From a candidate division NC10 bacterium CSP1-5 (GTDB lineage: Bacteria > Methylomirabilota > Methylomirabilia > Methylomirabilales > CSP1-5): a DNA stretch of 64,000 nt. How positions within the stretch are numbered: the stretch's first letter is position 1; every line of letters starts with the position of its first letter. Under the pieces are notes generated by a model. It ran no database searches. It saw nothing but the letters and a program-made list of their open reading frames with translations, and was not told the origin of the DNA. A program made the translations under genes and the position numbers. The stretch is from assembly GCA_001443495.1 (NCBI GenBank), contig LDXR01000005.1:87871-151870 (forward strand), given 5' to 3'. Shown here one piece after another: positions 32,241-40,728 of this stretch.

Positions 32241-33179
32241 ATGGCGGAACCGCACGTCCCCAAGAGCTGCGAGTCTCCCCGACTGAGCAACCTCCACGGG
32301 ATGTTTTTGCTCATTCTCCTCCTGCTGTATGGAGAGGCGGAGGCCGCCCACAAGGTTGCCCACTGCCGGCCCCTCCCCGCGGATGCGGCCTTCCCCTCAG
32401 ATTTTCCGGCCCTGCAGGATCAGGAATGGGGCTACCGTCTCGGCGGATGGGGCGGCCTTCCCAAGGGGCGCCCGGTGCGCCGGCGTCCTGTCATCTTCAT
32501 CCACGGCAATACCCGTGATGCCACTGACTGGGATGAACCGGGGCGCAGTGTGAAGAAACGCTTCCTGGATGCCGGCTATTCCCCGCAAGAGCTCTGGGCC
32601 ATCTCGTACAGCGGGAAGAGCACCAAGGACCGCCCGCCGGGCTCACAGTGCGTGACTGACAACCGGACCAACATTCCGGACCTGGCCGCGTTCGTGAAGG
32701 GGGTTCTGGCCTATACGGGGGCCGCAAAGGTGGACCTCATCGCCCATTCCCTGGGGGTGACGATTGCCCGGGGCATGCTGGCACAGCACCCGGAGCTGGC
32801 CCGGATCGTCGAGCATTTTGTGGCCATCGCCGGCCCGAACCACGGGACGACGGTCTGCCGGCGGCTGTGGTTGGTCTGGATCATCGGGTGGAGGGACCAT
32901 ATGGGATGCGACGAGTTGGTACCGGGGTCGGCCTGGTTACACAGCCTGAATGGTCCGAACGCTGAGAAAGAGGCGCCCGGCCCGACGCGGGTTCTGACCA
33001 TTTATGATGGGACAGGGGCCGACATCCTCTACCTCCCCTGGCTGTTGGGGTGGCCGGTGCGGGACCAGGACAGTCCGGCACTCAAAGGGGCACAGAACGT
33101 GAAGATGCCGGGGCTGACCCACGATGAACTCAGGACAAGTGATGATGCCGTCTCCGCCTACCTCCGCTTTGTCAATTAG
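32241..33179 (+). CDS. Exported alpha/beta hydrolase (lipase-like)
   Basis: 312 residues from the ATG at 32241 (a GTG three codons earlier is possible). A signal-like segment, MFLLILLLLYGEAEA, lies at about residues 21-35. Hydrolase features: oxyanion-hole strand VIFIHGNTRDATDW, nucleophile elbow DLIAHSLGVTIARGM with Ser near residue 171, and a likely catalytic His in MPGLTHDELR near the end. GPNHGTTVCRR is typical of PGAP1/lipase class 2 (EstA-like) enzymes. It probably cleaves esters or lipids outside the cytoplasm. Confidence 0.8.
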   Translation: MAEPHVPKSCESPRLSNLHGMFLLILLLLYGEAEAAHKVAHCRPLPADAAFPSDFPALQDQEWGYRLGGWGGLPKGRPVRRRPVIFIHGNTRDATDWDEPGRSVKKRFLDAGYSPQELWAISYSGKSTKDRPPGSQCVTDNRTNIPDLAAFVKGVLAYTGAAKVDLIAHSLGVTIARGMLAQHPELARIVEHFVAIAGPNHGTTVCRRLWLVWIIGWRDHMGCDELVPGSAWLHSLNGPNAEKEAPGPTRVLTIYDGTGADILYLPWLLGWPVRDQDSPALKGAQNVKMPGLTHDELRTSDDAVSAYLRFVN

Positions 33180-33190
33180 CTCCTCACCTC

Positions 33191-33208
33191 CTGGCATACC
33201 ATTTGCAA
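33191..33208 (+). promoter_or_regulatory. Sigma-54 promoter of the receiver-PilZ gene
   Basis: CTGGCATACCATTTGCAA fits YTGGCAY-N5-TTGCW with exact GG/GC spacing. The start would be near 33218, 18 bases before the ATG at 33236, with a GGGGGA ribosome-binding site in between. Confidence 0.7.
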
Positions 33209-33235
33209 ACCCCCACAGCGAGCCAGGGGGACTCT

Positions 33236-33976
33236 ATGCGGAACCGGCCAATCTTGCTGATTGACGACGATCCTCAGTCATGCGAACTGGTCACCGCTAT
33301 TCTCAGCATCGCCGATTTCGAGGTCCTCTCGGCTCCCGATGGCCTCTCAGGAATCGAACTGGCGCGCACGGCCCAACCCATCGCAATCATCTTGGATATG
33401 ATGATGCCCGGTATGGACGGTATCAGCACATTGCAGCGCCTGAGACGGGACCCCGTTCTTAAGGGTATCCCTGTGGTCGGCATCACAGCCTCAACGGACC
33501 TCACGTATACCGAGAAGGCCTTTCGCGCTGGCGCCCAGTTCTTCTTGCCAAAGCCTTTTCGTGCGGCAAGCCTGCTCCGTGTGGTGGAGCTGGCAGAAGA
33601 CTTGGCTCTACGCGATACCCCGATGCACCGTCGTCGCCGCCACCCCCGTCACCTGGCAGAGGTCCCCGTGTCCTGCTTTATCAGCGGGCATCTAAGCAAG
33701 GCCTCGGAACTCAAGGGGAAAACGGGCAACGTCAGCCTTGGCGGACTCCTGGTCTTGTTACCAGAAACGCTGGCGCCTGGGACCCCCCTTCAGCTCGGGC
33801 TGGGACTCCCCGACGGCCCAATCACCGCCCGAGGCAGAGTGATGTGGCGGGATCCGAAACCAATCGGCGAGGGGAGATTTCACCACGGGGTTCGACTTTT
33901 GGGCTTCAAAGACGATGGTGGCCTCGGTCAATATACGGGCTACCTCGACCAGTTAGAAGTAGGGCGCACTGCGTAA
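33236..33976 (+). CDS. Response regulator receiver - PilZ domain protein
   Basis: 246 residues. Residues 1-120 are a CheY-like receiver with Asp10/Asp11 (LLIDDDPQ), phosphorylation site Asp54 (IILDMMMPG), Thr84 (GITAST) and Lys106 (FLPKPF), so it should be phosphorylatable. Residues 125-240 are PilZ with the c-di-GMP-binding RRRRHPRH and GNVSLGG motifs. Such proteins join two-component signals with c-di-GMP to control motility, pili or surface growth. There is no kinase gene beside it. The sigma-54 promoter just upstream suggests co-regulation with the tandem PilZ gene at 48.1 kb. Confidence 0.9.
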   Translation: MRNRPILLIDDDPQSCELVTAILSIADFEVLSAPDGLSGIELARTAQPIAIILDMMMPGMDGISTLQRLRRDPVLKGIPVVGITASTDLTYTEKAFRAGAQFFLPKPFRAASLLRVVELAEDLALRDTPMHRRRRHPRHLAEVPVSCFISGHLSKASELKGKTGNVSLGGLLVLLPETLAPGTPLQLGLGLPDGPITARGRVMWRDPKPIGEGRFHHGVRLLGFKDDGGLGQYTGYLDQLEVGRTA

Positions 33977-33979
33977 CCT

Positions 33980-34163
33980 TCAGGCCCTCGCCACTCTGTC
34001 TCTCGGCATGAGCAAAAAACCCGCCCATTGATCGAGTGTCACCGATGACACGACCTTCAGTGATGCCTTTTCCAGCAGGCTCAAGAATTCGGATTGGGCA
34101 ACTGCGGGCACCCCTGATATGACGATGTGACCATCCGGCTGAGCGCGTGCCCTCAATGCGGAC
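33980..34163 (-). pseudogene. Remnant of a PrmA-like methyltransferase (C-terminal end)
   Basis: A minus-strand frame that ends with TGA at 33982-33980 reads RARAQPDGHIVISGVPAVAQ and then FLSLLEKASLKVV and QWAGFLLMPRD. This matches the C-terminal strands and helix of ribosomal protein L11 methyltransferase. There is no start, and upstream the frame runs into the 3' end of the transketolase gene. The rest of the methyltransferase is gone, so this is a leftover of an older gene replaced by, or deleted next to, the transketolase genes. Confidence 0.5.
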
Positions 34164-34164
34164 C

Positions 34165-35106
34165 TTACTTCGTCTTCAGCAGCTTTTTGGCCTCGGCGAC
34201 GATATTGTCGATTGACAGGCCGAACTTCTTGTACAGAGCCACCGGGTCTCCCGATTCCCCGAAATCGCGCACCGCGATCCGCCGGACCACTCCCTCGCCC
34301 CGTTCGGCCACCACCTCGCAGACGGCGCCTCCGAGCCCACCGTGAAGGCCGTGATCCTCGACCGTCAGGATCCGTCCCGAGCGCTGGACGCTGTCGAGAA
34401 CCAGCTCTTCGTCGATGGGTTTGAGGGTGTGGATGTTGACCGCCCGCACATCGAGACCCTGGCTTCTCAACTCGCGCGCGGCCTCTCGCGCGTTATGAAC
34501 GGTGCCGCCGGTGGCCATGATCGTCAGGTCCCGCCCCTCGCCCCGAGCGGCATCTACGATCACCCCTTTTCCGAACTCAAAGCGGTAGTCAGGTGGATTG
34601 ACGTCCTCCACCTTCTGGCGGGTCAAGCGCAGGAACACCGGGCCCTCGTGCTCCACGATGTATTCCACGGCCCTTTCGGTCTCGATCGCATCACCGGGCT
34701 GGATCACGCTCATATTGGGAAGTGACCGCATGAGGGCGATGTCCTCGAGGCCCATCTGGCTGTACCCGTCCTCGCCGATGCCTATCCCGGCATGGGTCCC
34801 CACGATCTTCACGTTGGCGTGGTTGTATGCCACCGAAACGCGAATCGTCTCGAAACGCCCCGCCACAAAGATCGCGAAGGTGCAGATAAACGGGATCCAG
34901 CCCTCGAGCGCCAGGCCGGCCCCGATCCCGATCATATTGGCCTCGGCGACCCCCACGTTGAATGATCGGTCAGGGTACTTCTCGACGAACTTCACCGTGT
35001 TGGTGGACTTGCCCAGGTCGGCATTGATGACGACGACCCGATCGTTCTTGGCGGCGACCTTGAGCAGGGCCTCGCCGAAGGCTACGCGGGTTGCCTTCCC
35101 ACCCAT
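34165..35106 (-). CDS. Transketolase, C-terminal subunit
   Basis: 313 residues, the pyrimidine-binding plus C-terminal half of split transketolase. Seen: FNVGVAEANMIGIGAGLALEG with the TPP-activating Glu, GTHAGIGIGEDGYSQMGLEDIALMRSLPNM and LTVEDHGLHGGLGGAVCEVV. It pairs with the N-terminal half 123 bases upstream. Split transketolases serve the non-oxidative pentose phosphate or Calvin pathways. Confidence 0.92.
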   Translation of the reverse strand: MGGKATRVAFGEALLKVAAKNDRVVVINADLGKSTNTVKFVEKYPDRSFNVGVAEANMIGIGAGLALEGWIPFICTFAIFVAGRFETIRVSVAYNHANVKIVGTHAGIGIGEDGYSQMGLEDIALMRSLPNMSVIQPGDAIETERAVEYIVEHEGPVFLRLTRQKVEDVNPPDYRFEFGKGVIVDAARGEGRDLTIMATGGTVHNAREAARELRSQGLDVRAVNIHTLKPIDEELVLDSVQRSGRILTVEDHGLHGGLGGAVCEVVAERGEGVVRRIAVRDFGESGDPVALYKKFGLSIDNIVAEAKKLLKTK

Positions 35107-35116
35107 GGTTCACTCC

Positions 35117-35220
35117 TCTAAGATTCGATAACCGATGTCCGATGACCGACGACGAGGTCATGCGTGTCCAGTCACCACTCACGACTCCCTGGTGGTCGGT
35201 TAACGGTCATCGGTGAACGG
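35117..35220. repeat. Palindromic heptamer array (NNCCGAT / ATCGGNN type)
   Basis: Between the two transketolase genes. Units such as aaccgat, gtccgat and gaccgac on the left are mirrored by gtcggtt, aacggtc and atcggtg on the right, around a spacer. Same architecture as the arrays at 3.6 and 63.6 kb, with the second sequence type (GTCCGAT) that also appears at 63682-63709. Confidence 0.65.
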
Positions 35221-35223
35221 TCG

Positions 35224-35241
35224 GCGCCGCTATAGCGGCGC
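35224..35241. other. Perfect palindrome over the stop of the upstream transketolase gene
   Basis: GCGCCGC (35224-35230), TATA, GCGGCGC (35235-35241). The stop codon of the transketolase N-terminal gene lies inside. It could form a strong hairpin between the two genes and set their expression ratio. Confidence 0.5.
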
Positions 35242-36078
35242 GGCCAGGATTTCCTGGACGGCGCGCTCAGCCTCTTCCCGAGTGGGCGCCTTGCCATGCC
35301 ACTCGGGATTGTTCTCCATAAAGGAGACGCCCTTCCCCTTCACGGTCCCAGCGATGATGACAGACGGCTTTCCCTTGACCCCCTCGACATCCTCCAGCGC
35401 CTGCACCACCTCTGAGATCTCGTGCCCATTCACCTGGATCACGTGCCAGCCAAACGCCTCCCACTTGGCGCGGAAAGGTTCAAGGCTCAGGGTCCGCTCC
35501 ACAAAGTCGTCGTTCTGGATCCTGTTTTGATCGACGATCGCGCAGAGGTTGTCCAGCCTGTATTTCGGGGCGAGCATCGCCGCCTCCCAGACCTGGCCCG
35601 CCTGACACTCTCCATCCCCAAGCAACGGGTAGACCCGGTGCGCCTTCCTGGCCAACCGTCCCGCCAGCGCCATGCCGATGGCGATAGAAAGGCCCTGCCC
35701 AAGAGAGCCGGTGGCCGCCTCGATGCCGGGCACCCGCCGATCCGGTGGGCCAGGATACGGGTGGCCTTGGAGGCGGCTCCCCAGCTTTCTGAAGGTGAAA
35801 AGCTCCTCCTGTGGGATATAGCCGGCCTTGGCCAAAGTGGCATAGTAGATAGCAGTGCAATGCCCCTTGGAAAGGATAAAACGGTCCCGGTCAGACCAGA
35901 AGGGGTCATCGGGGCGGTGGCGCATCTTGTGGAAAAACAGCGCGGTAATGATCTCGACGGCAGAGAGGGAGCCGCCGGGATGGCCCGATCCGGCCTCGGT
36001 GAGTATCCGGATCACATCCACTCGGAGCTCTTGGGCAATCTTTTTCAGGCGCTGGATATCCGCGGCCACCTGGGGCAT
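35230..36078 (-). CDS. Transketolase, N-terminal subunit
   Basis: 282 residues from the ATG at 36078 (GGAGG 4 bases upstream). TPP-binding half: GSGHPGGSLSAVEIITALFF, RFILSKGHCTAIYYATLAKAGYI, GSLGQGLSIAIGMALAGRL, and GDGECQAGQVWEAAM through VDQNRIQND (residues about 150-180). The protein needs the C-terminal half encoded downstream. Confidence 0.93.
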   Translation of the reverse strand: MPQVAADIQRLKKIAQELRVDVIRILTEAGSGHPGGSLSAVEIITALFFHKMRHRPDDPFWSDRDRFILSKGHCTAIYYATLAKAGYIPQEELFTFRKLGSRLQGHPYPGPPDRRVPGIEAATGSLGQGLSIAIGMALAGRLARKAHRVYPLLGDGECQAGQVWEAAMLAPKYRLDNLCAIVDQNRIQNDDFVERTLSLEPFRAKWEAFGWHVIQVNGHEISEVVQALEDVEGVKGKPSVIIAGTVKGKGVSFMENNPEWHGKAPTREEAERAVQEILAAPL

Positions 36079-36101
36079 GCACCCTCCGAAAAATCCGTCC
36101 A

Positions 36102-36130
36102 ATTGTCTCCACGAGGCTCTGCGATGTCAA
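36102..36130 (-). promoter_or_regulatory. Predicted promoter of the transketolase genes
   Basis: On the minus strand TTGACA (36130-36125), a 17-base spacer and GACAAT (36107-36102). The start would be near 36095, 17 bases before the ATG. Confidence 0.6.
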
Positions 36131-36308
36131 CCAAAAATGAGTAGAAGGTTGCGGGGCCTGCCCCAATTTGTTACGCTAGTGCCGTTCCAACTCGCTGAGC
36201 CGCATGTGACCCGGCTGCCTTACTGCAACGGGTGTCGGCGTGTGCGGCGCAAAGGTGGGCACGCAGAGTTGGCACGGACCGAGCTTCAAGAACCGACGGG
36301 GAGAGATG

Positions 36309-36842
36309 ATGGCCATCCTGAAGATCGCCCAGATGGGGAATCCGGTGCTCCGCCGCAAGGCCGACCCCGTGCCGGTCAAATCGATCAAGTCGCCGATGGT
36401 GCAGAGATTCATCGACGACCTGGTCGAGACCATGCGAGAGTACCACGGGGTTGGGCTGGCCGCGCCGCAGGTCCATGAATCCCTCCAGGTCCTGGTCATC
36501 GAGGCTCAGGAAAACCCTCGCTATCCTCAGGTTCCCAATATCCCCCTCACCGTCCTCATCAATCCCACGGTAGAGCTGGTGAGCCAGGACATGGAACAGG
36601 ACTGGGAGGGGTGTCTCAGCATCCCCGACATCCGCGGAAAGGTCCCCCGGCATCGCGAGGTGCGGGTGCGGGCCTACGACCGGGAGGGGAAACCGCTTGA
36701 TTTTTCCGCCAAGGACTTCTTCGCCCGCGTGATCCAGCATGAATCCGATCACCTGCAGGGCATCCTCTTTTTGGACCGCATGCCGAGACTCGACACGCTG
36801 ACCTATCTGGCGGAGTATCAGCGGTACTGGGTCAAGGAATAG
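36309..36842 (+). CDS. def: Peptide deformylase
   Basis: 177 residues from the second of two adjacent ATGs (GGGGAG 5 bases upstream). All three motifs are present: GVGLAAPQ (47-54), EGCLSIP (100-106, with the metal-binding Cys) and QHESDHLQG (143-151, HExxH). It removes the formyl group from new proteins. It starts a three-gene run with a receiver-like gene (14 bases on) and ygfZ. Confidence 0.95.
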   Translation: MAILKIAQMGNPVLRRKADPVPVKSIKSPMVQRFIDDLVETMREYHGVGLAAPQVHESLQVLVIEAQENPRYPQVPNIPLTVLINPTVELVSQDMEQDWEGCLSIPDIRGKVPRHREVRVRAYDREGKPLDFSAKDFFARVIQHESDHLQGILFLDRMPRLDTLTYLAEYQRYWVKE

Positions 36843-36856
36843 GGTGGGAGCCCCCC

Positions 36857-37282
36857 ATGGGACAGGACGGCAAGACGATCCTCGCCTTTGTTCCGGATCT
36901 CTTCTTTTCCACCAAGATCCAGGATACGGCGAAACATCTGGGCCATACCGCAACGATCTCTCGCACACCCGATGATTTCGTCCGAAAGGCCCAGGAGCTC
37001 TCCCCGGCCCTGCTGATCGTGGACCTGACCGCAGAGGGCACGAGCCTCGAAGAGCTCCTGATGCAGGTTCGGCGGGAGATCCAGGCTTCCCCCATTCCAC
37101 TCCTGGCCTTTACCACCCATGCCGCCTGGAAGCAGACGGCACCGCTCCATCGCCTCTGCGATCAGGTCGTGACCAAAGAGGCCCTCGCCCGCGACCTTGC
37201 CGCCCTCCTGGGGAAACACCTGGGCGGAGAGACAAAGGAATCGGGGACGGCACACCATGGCACACCGAAGTCCCCTCGATAA
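36857..37282 (+). CDS. Degenerate receiver-like protein
   Basis: 141 residues with a CheY-like alpha/beta order: ILAFVPDLFFSTKIQDTAKHLGH, LLIVDLTAEG (Asp near 55) and CDQVVTKEALARDLAALLGKHL (Lys near 112). The acidic pair normally found after strand 1 is missing (AFVPDLF), so phosphorylation is doubtful; it may bind a partner without signalling. Its end overlaps the start of ygfZ by 26 bases. The role beside def and ygfZ is not known. Confidence 0.6.
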   Translation: MGQDGKTILAFVPDLFFSTKIQDTAKHLGHTATISRTPDDFVRKAQELSPALLIVDLTAEGTSLEELLMQVRREIQASPIPLLAFTTHAAWKQTAPLHRLCDQVVTKEALARDLAALLGKHLGGETKESGTAHHGTPKSPR

Positions 37283-38339
37283 TCTCCACCGCTCTCTCGG
37301 AGCAATCCTCCAGGAGGAGGGAGGATGGGAGCTGCCGGTGCGATACCGGGACCCGATCGAAGAACATCGGGCCGTCCGGGAAAGGGTCGGCCTCATCGAC
37401 CTTGCCTTCCGGACCTTGATACGCGTGACCGGCACGGAGCGGATCCGGTTCCTGAACGGCATGCTCAGCAACGACATCGCTCAGCTCGAGGAGGGGAAAG
37501 GGTGCTACGCGTGTCTCCTCAATCCGCAGGGAAAGATTCTGGCCGACGTGAATGTCATCGCCCTGTCCGACTGCCACCTTCTCGAGATTGACGCTCGTTG
37601 GAAAGAGGGGGCCCTGGACCACCTGAATAAATATGTCATCGCGGATGACGTCGCCTTCCAGGAACTGACGGACGACGTCCTGCTGGCCCTGCAGGGACCC
37701 GGCTCACCGACTCTTCTGGAGCGCCTCGCACCCGGCATCATCCCGCCGGCAGCGGAGCACCAGTCAACCCAAGTCACCATCGACGGCCACCCATGTCGGC
37801 TCACCCGGGCTTCGATGACAGGCGAGGAGGGATACACGCTCGCCACCTCCGTGAAGGGGGCCGGCTCCCTGTGGCAGGCCCTTCACGCGGCGGGTGCGAC
37901 CCCGGTCGGCATGGCCGCCTTGAATACCCTGCGCCTGGAGGCCGGGATCCCCTGGTTCGGCGTGGACTTTGACGAGGGAAACTTCCCGCAAGAGGCGGGG
38001 ATCGAGGATAAAGCGGTCAGCTTCACCAAGGGGTGTTACATCGGGCAGGAGTTTGTCATCCGGATCGCCCATCGGGGGCACGTCAACCGGCGCATCGCCG
38101 GTTTCGCCGTAGAGCGCGAACCGATTCCCCGCCCGCGGGACCGGATCCTGCATGACGACAAAGAGGTCGGGCGCATCACGAGCGCCGCCTCGTCCCCCAC
38201 TCTGGGAAAGATCATTGCCCTGGGGATGCTCCGGCGTGAATGGCAGGCGCCTGGAACGGTTCTTCAGATTAACAGCCAGGACGGGTCAGTTCCGGCCCGG
38301 GTGACCCCCCTCCCCTTCTACCGGCGCCCCAGTGGTTGA
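37257..38339 (+). CDS. ygfZ: YgfZ/GcvT family folate-dependent Fe-S assembly protein
   Basis: 360 residues from the ATG at 37257. The signature K-G-C-Y-x-G-Q-E is at residues 258-265 (KGCYIGQE, Cys260), typical for YgfZ/IBA57 proteins that help to repair or insert 4Fe-4S clusters using tetrahydrofolate. The N-terminal GcvT fold is present (RFLNGMLSNDIAQLEEGKGCYACLLNPQGKI). The gene begins inside the receiver-like gene. Confidence 0.9.
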   Translation: MAHRSPLDNLHRSLGAILQEEGGWELPVRYRDPIEEHRAVRERVGLIDLAFRTLIRVTGTERIRFLNGMLSNDIAQLEEGKGCYACLLNPQGKILADVNVIALSDCHLLEIDARWKEGALDHLNKYVIADDVAFQELTDDVLLALQGPGSPTLLERLAPGIIPPAAEHQSTQVTIDGHPCRLTRASMTGEEGYTLATSVKGAGSLWQALHAAGATPVGMAALNTLRLEAGIPWFGVDFDEGNFPQEAGIEDKAVSFTKGCYIGQEFVIRIAHRGHVNRRIAGFAVEREPIPRPRDRILHDDKEVGRITSAASSPTLGKIIALGMLRREWQAPGTVLQINSQDGSVPARVTPLPFYRRPSG

Positions 38340-38455
38340 CCTGTGTTGGGGTGGAGGGACCAGAGGTATCCAACTAGCTGCCACGTGCGTCTAAGGAGTG
38401 CAGGCCAAGAGCTGACTGCCGGAGGCTGACCGCCTCCGTTCGCGAGGAGTAAGCC

Positions 38456-39436
38456 ATGCACTACCTGCGTAGGCCCGGTTGGGCGATTCCGGAGCACGAA
38501 GCGACGCCCGAGGCGGTGTTCATGGACCGCCGCCGGTTCCTAAAGGGTGCTCTAGGGGTGCTCGCCGGGGGCATTGCCGGGGGCATCCCCCTGGCTGGCG
38601 CCGCCGAGAAGACGGCCGAGGAGCCAGCGGATAGGACCCTGAATCTCTACCCCGCCAAACGGAATCCGAAGTTTACCCTTGACCGGCCGCTGACGCAGGA
38701 GTCGGTGGCCGCCACCTTCAACAATTTCTACGAGTTTGGCGGGACGAAGACGATCCACTTCCTCGCCCAGCGGCTCAAGACGCGACCCTGGCAGGTGCGG
38801 GTGGGGGGTCTCGTCCGCAAGCCTAAGGTATACGACATCGACGACCTGATCCGTGCTATGCCCCTTGAAGAGCGTCTCTACCGCTTCCGCTGCGTCGAGG
38901 CGTGGGCGATGGCGGTGCCCTGGACCGGCTTTTCCCTGTCCGCGCTGATCAAGGCCGTCGAGCCTACCAGCGAGGCCCGGTTCGTCAAGATGACCACATT
39001 TCTCGACCGAACGGTGGCGTTCGGGCAACTGCAGTTCTGGCACCCGTGGCCCTACGTTGAAGCGCTCACGTTGGACGAGGCGACGAACGAACTGGCGATC
39101 CTGGTGACCGGCGTGTACGGCAAGCCCCTGCCCAAGCAGCACGGCGCGCCCCTCCGCCTGATCACGCCGTGGAAGTATGGCTTTAAGAGCATCAAGTCCA
39201 TCGTCGCCATCGAGTTCGTCAAAGAACGGCCGAAGACCTTTTGGGAGACCGTGGGCCCCAGTGAGTACGGCTTTTGGGCGAACGTGAACCCCACCTTTCC
39301 CCACCCGCGCTGGTCCCAGGCGACCGAGCGACTGATCGACACCAACGAGGTCCGCCCCACCCAGATCTTCAACGGCTACGGCGAGTGGGTCGCCAAGCTC
39401 TACCCCGACCTCACCTCCCGCACCTACTTCACGTAA
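38456..39436 (+). CDS. msrP: Protein-methionine-sulfoxide reductase catalytic subunit MsrP (YedY-like)
   Basis: 326 residues, the full family length, with a Tat signal (MDRRRFLKGALGVLAGGIAGG) near residues 23-45, so it is exported folded. Molybdopterin-binding features: PLTQESVAATFNNFYEFGGTK, Cys146 as molybdenum ligand (YRFRCVEAWAMAVPW), KQHGAPLRLITPWKYGFKSIKSI near the end, and GFWANVNP. It repairs oxidised methionines in envelope proteins. The heme partner MsrQ is not next to it. A good Shine-Dalgarno (GAGGAG) precedes the ATG. Confidence 0.93.
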   Translation: MHYLRRPGWAIPEHEATPEAVFMDRRRFLKGALGVLAGGIAGGIPLAGAAEKTAEEPADRTLNLYPAKRNPKFTLDRPLTQESVAATFNNFYEFGGTKTIHFLAQRLKTRPWQVRVGGLVRKPKVYDIDDLIRAMPLEERLYRFRCVEAWAMAVPWTGFSLSALIKAVEPTSEARFVKMTTFLDRTVAFGQLQFWHPWPYVEALTLDEATNELAILVTGVYGKPLPKQHGAPLRLITPWKYGFKSIKSIVAIEFVKERPKTFWETVGPSEYGFWANVNPTFPHPRWSQATERLIDTNEVRPTQIFNGYGEWVAKLYPDLTSRTYFT

Positions 39437-39470
39437 GCTCGCCTCAGTCAGCAGTCAGCGTCACGTCCAG

Positions 39471-39571
39471 GTTCCGGGGACCTTGACAAGGCCTCGGAAA
39501 CGGCCGAGAATCCCCGCATTCCGTACGAAGTCTCAGGCATATGCCGACCAGCCTCCTCAATAGTTGGGTGC
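39471..39571. repeat. Promoter-bearing repeat, copy A
   Basis: An imperfect direct repeat of about 100 bases, clearly similar by eye to copy B at 40729-40834. It holds a promoter-like TTGACA (39483-39488), 17-base spacer and GAGAAT (39506-39511), and ends with a shared CCTC-A-ATAGTT. It lies just upstream of the lipoprotein gene at 39591. Confidence 0.7.
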
Positions 39572-39590
39572 CAGTGCATTAGAGGCAATG

Positions 39591-40184
39591 ATGACGCGCC
39601 GAAACATTTACATCTTGTGCGGAATAGTTGCCCTTCTCCTTATTATTATGGCTGCTGGTTTGATAGGCGGATGTACGAGCATGATTTTGCCTCGCTCGCC
39701 TTCACATGCAGAACTGGCTCGAGTTAGCAAGACTCGCTTTCATGTCTCCATCGGTGTAGAGAAAGACGAAAATCCATTGTATTCAGATAGGCTCGTCCAG
39801 GCCCTCCGACGTACTGGGTTGTTTAGTAGAGTTGAAAAGCTTGAGGACTTGCCACATGCCGATTTAGTTGCGCGGGTGAATCGACACATTTATGGTACAG
39901 CAACTCTCCCCATTCTCACAGGCTTGTCGCTTGGCTTCATCCCGACAGTGGTGAGTGAAGAATGGGGAGAGGTCTTCACTCTTCATGCCAATAATAAAGG
40001 CGGCTCCTCCGTTACAATCGATTTCACTTACAGAGGCGCTACAGTTCTCGGGTGGGTTGCAGGCTTCTTGAACATCTCCTCCGACCGCACATCAACCGAT
40101 CCGAGGAAGACGCAGCGATTTTATCAAGCGTTCGCATCTGTTATTTGTACCCAGGAAAGTGACATAAGACGCCTGATAGAATAG
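39591..40184 (+). CDS. Orphan lipoprotein (197 aa)
   Basis: Two adjacent ATGs (39588, 39591); the second has better spacing to AGAGG. A basic start (MTRRN) and hydrophobic segment end in LIGGC, a lipobox. The mature domain (HVSIGVEKDENPLYSDRLVQALRRTGLFSRVEKLED, DLVARVNRHIYG) resembles lipoproteins with a short alpha/beta unit, no known name. GC content is low (many A/T third positions), unlike neighbours, which points to recent transfer. It is downstream of repeat copy A, whose promoter could drive it. Confidence 0.7.
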   Translation: MTRRNIYILCGIVALLLIIMAAGLIGGCTSMILPRSPSHAELARVSKTRFHVSIGVEKDENPLYSDRLVQALRRTGLFSRVEKLEDLPHADLVARVNRHIYGTATLPILTGLSLGFIPTVVSEEWGEVFTLHANNKGGSSVTIDFTYRGATVLGWVAGFLNISSDRTSTDPRKTQRFYQAFASVICTQESDIRRLIE

Positions 40185-40216
40185 CGGCGACACCGCCAGA
40201 AGGGAGGGCTCTGGTC

Positions 40217-40708
40217 ATGAGAGTCAGGTTTCCGGTTGTGGCTCTTGCCCTCCTGCTGATGCCGGTTTCAACGTGTTCGGACGGGCCGAAGCCCACCACC
40301 AGGAATCCGCCGGCGAGGCACGTCATAGTCGCGCCGGAGCAACTGGTCTGGAAGTTGATCATACCCGGCACCGAGATGGCCGTCGTCTCTGGCAACCCAG
40401 ACAAGAAGGGCGGCATGTATGTGATCCGCATCCGTACCAAAGGCGAGGTCACGGTGCCACCGCATTGGCACCCGAGCGAGGAACACATTACGGTGCTGGA
40501 GGGCTCGTTCCTGATGGCTCACGGAGACAAATACGATGCCTCCAAGCTGGTCGAGCTGAAGCCCGGCGCGCACTCCATCGTGCCGGCGACGATGCGCCAC
40601 TTTGGCTTTCACAAAGCCGGGAATGTGATCGAGGTCTTTGGAGAAGCACCGTTTGTCATCAACTGGGTGAATCCGGAGGACGACCCGAATAGACCCAAGG
40701 CCAAATGA
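40217..40708 (+). CDS. Exported cupin-domain protein, probable lipoprotein
   Basis: 163 residues. The N-terminal signal (MRVRFPVVALALLLMPVSTC) has a plausible lipobox ending at Cys20. The cupin core has the metal-binding HWHPSEEHITVLEGSF and a second His in MRHFGFHKAG. Cupins of this type bind a metal and often a small ligand; substrate unknown. Starts 33 bases after the previous gene, so probably the same transcript. Confidence 0.8.
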   Translation: MRVRFPVVALALLLMPVSTCSDGPKPTTRNPPARHVIVAPEQLVWKLIIPGTEMAVVSGNPDKKGGMYVIRIRTKGEVTVPPHWHPSEEHITVLEGSFLMAHGDKYDASKLVELKPGAHSIVPATMRHFGFHKAGNVIEVFGEAPFVINWVNPEDDPNRPKAK

Positions 40709-40728
40709 GAATCGGCCCGCAATGGCGG

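Noticed and set aside
36212..36227. Sigma-54 promoter upstream of def
   Set aside because: GG and GC spacing is right, but the -24 box is GGCTG and the -12 box is CTGCA; too weak beside the four good sites.
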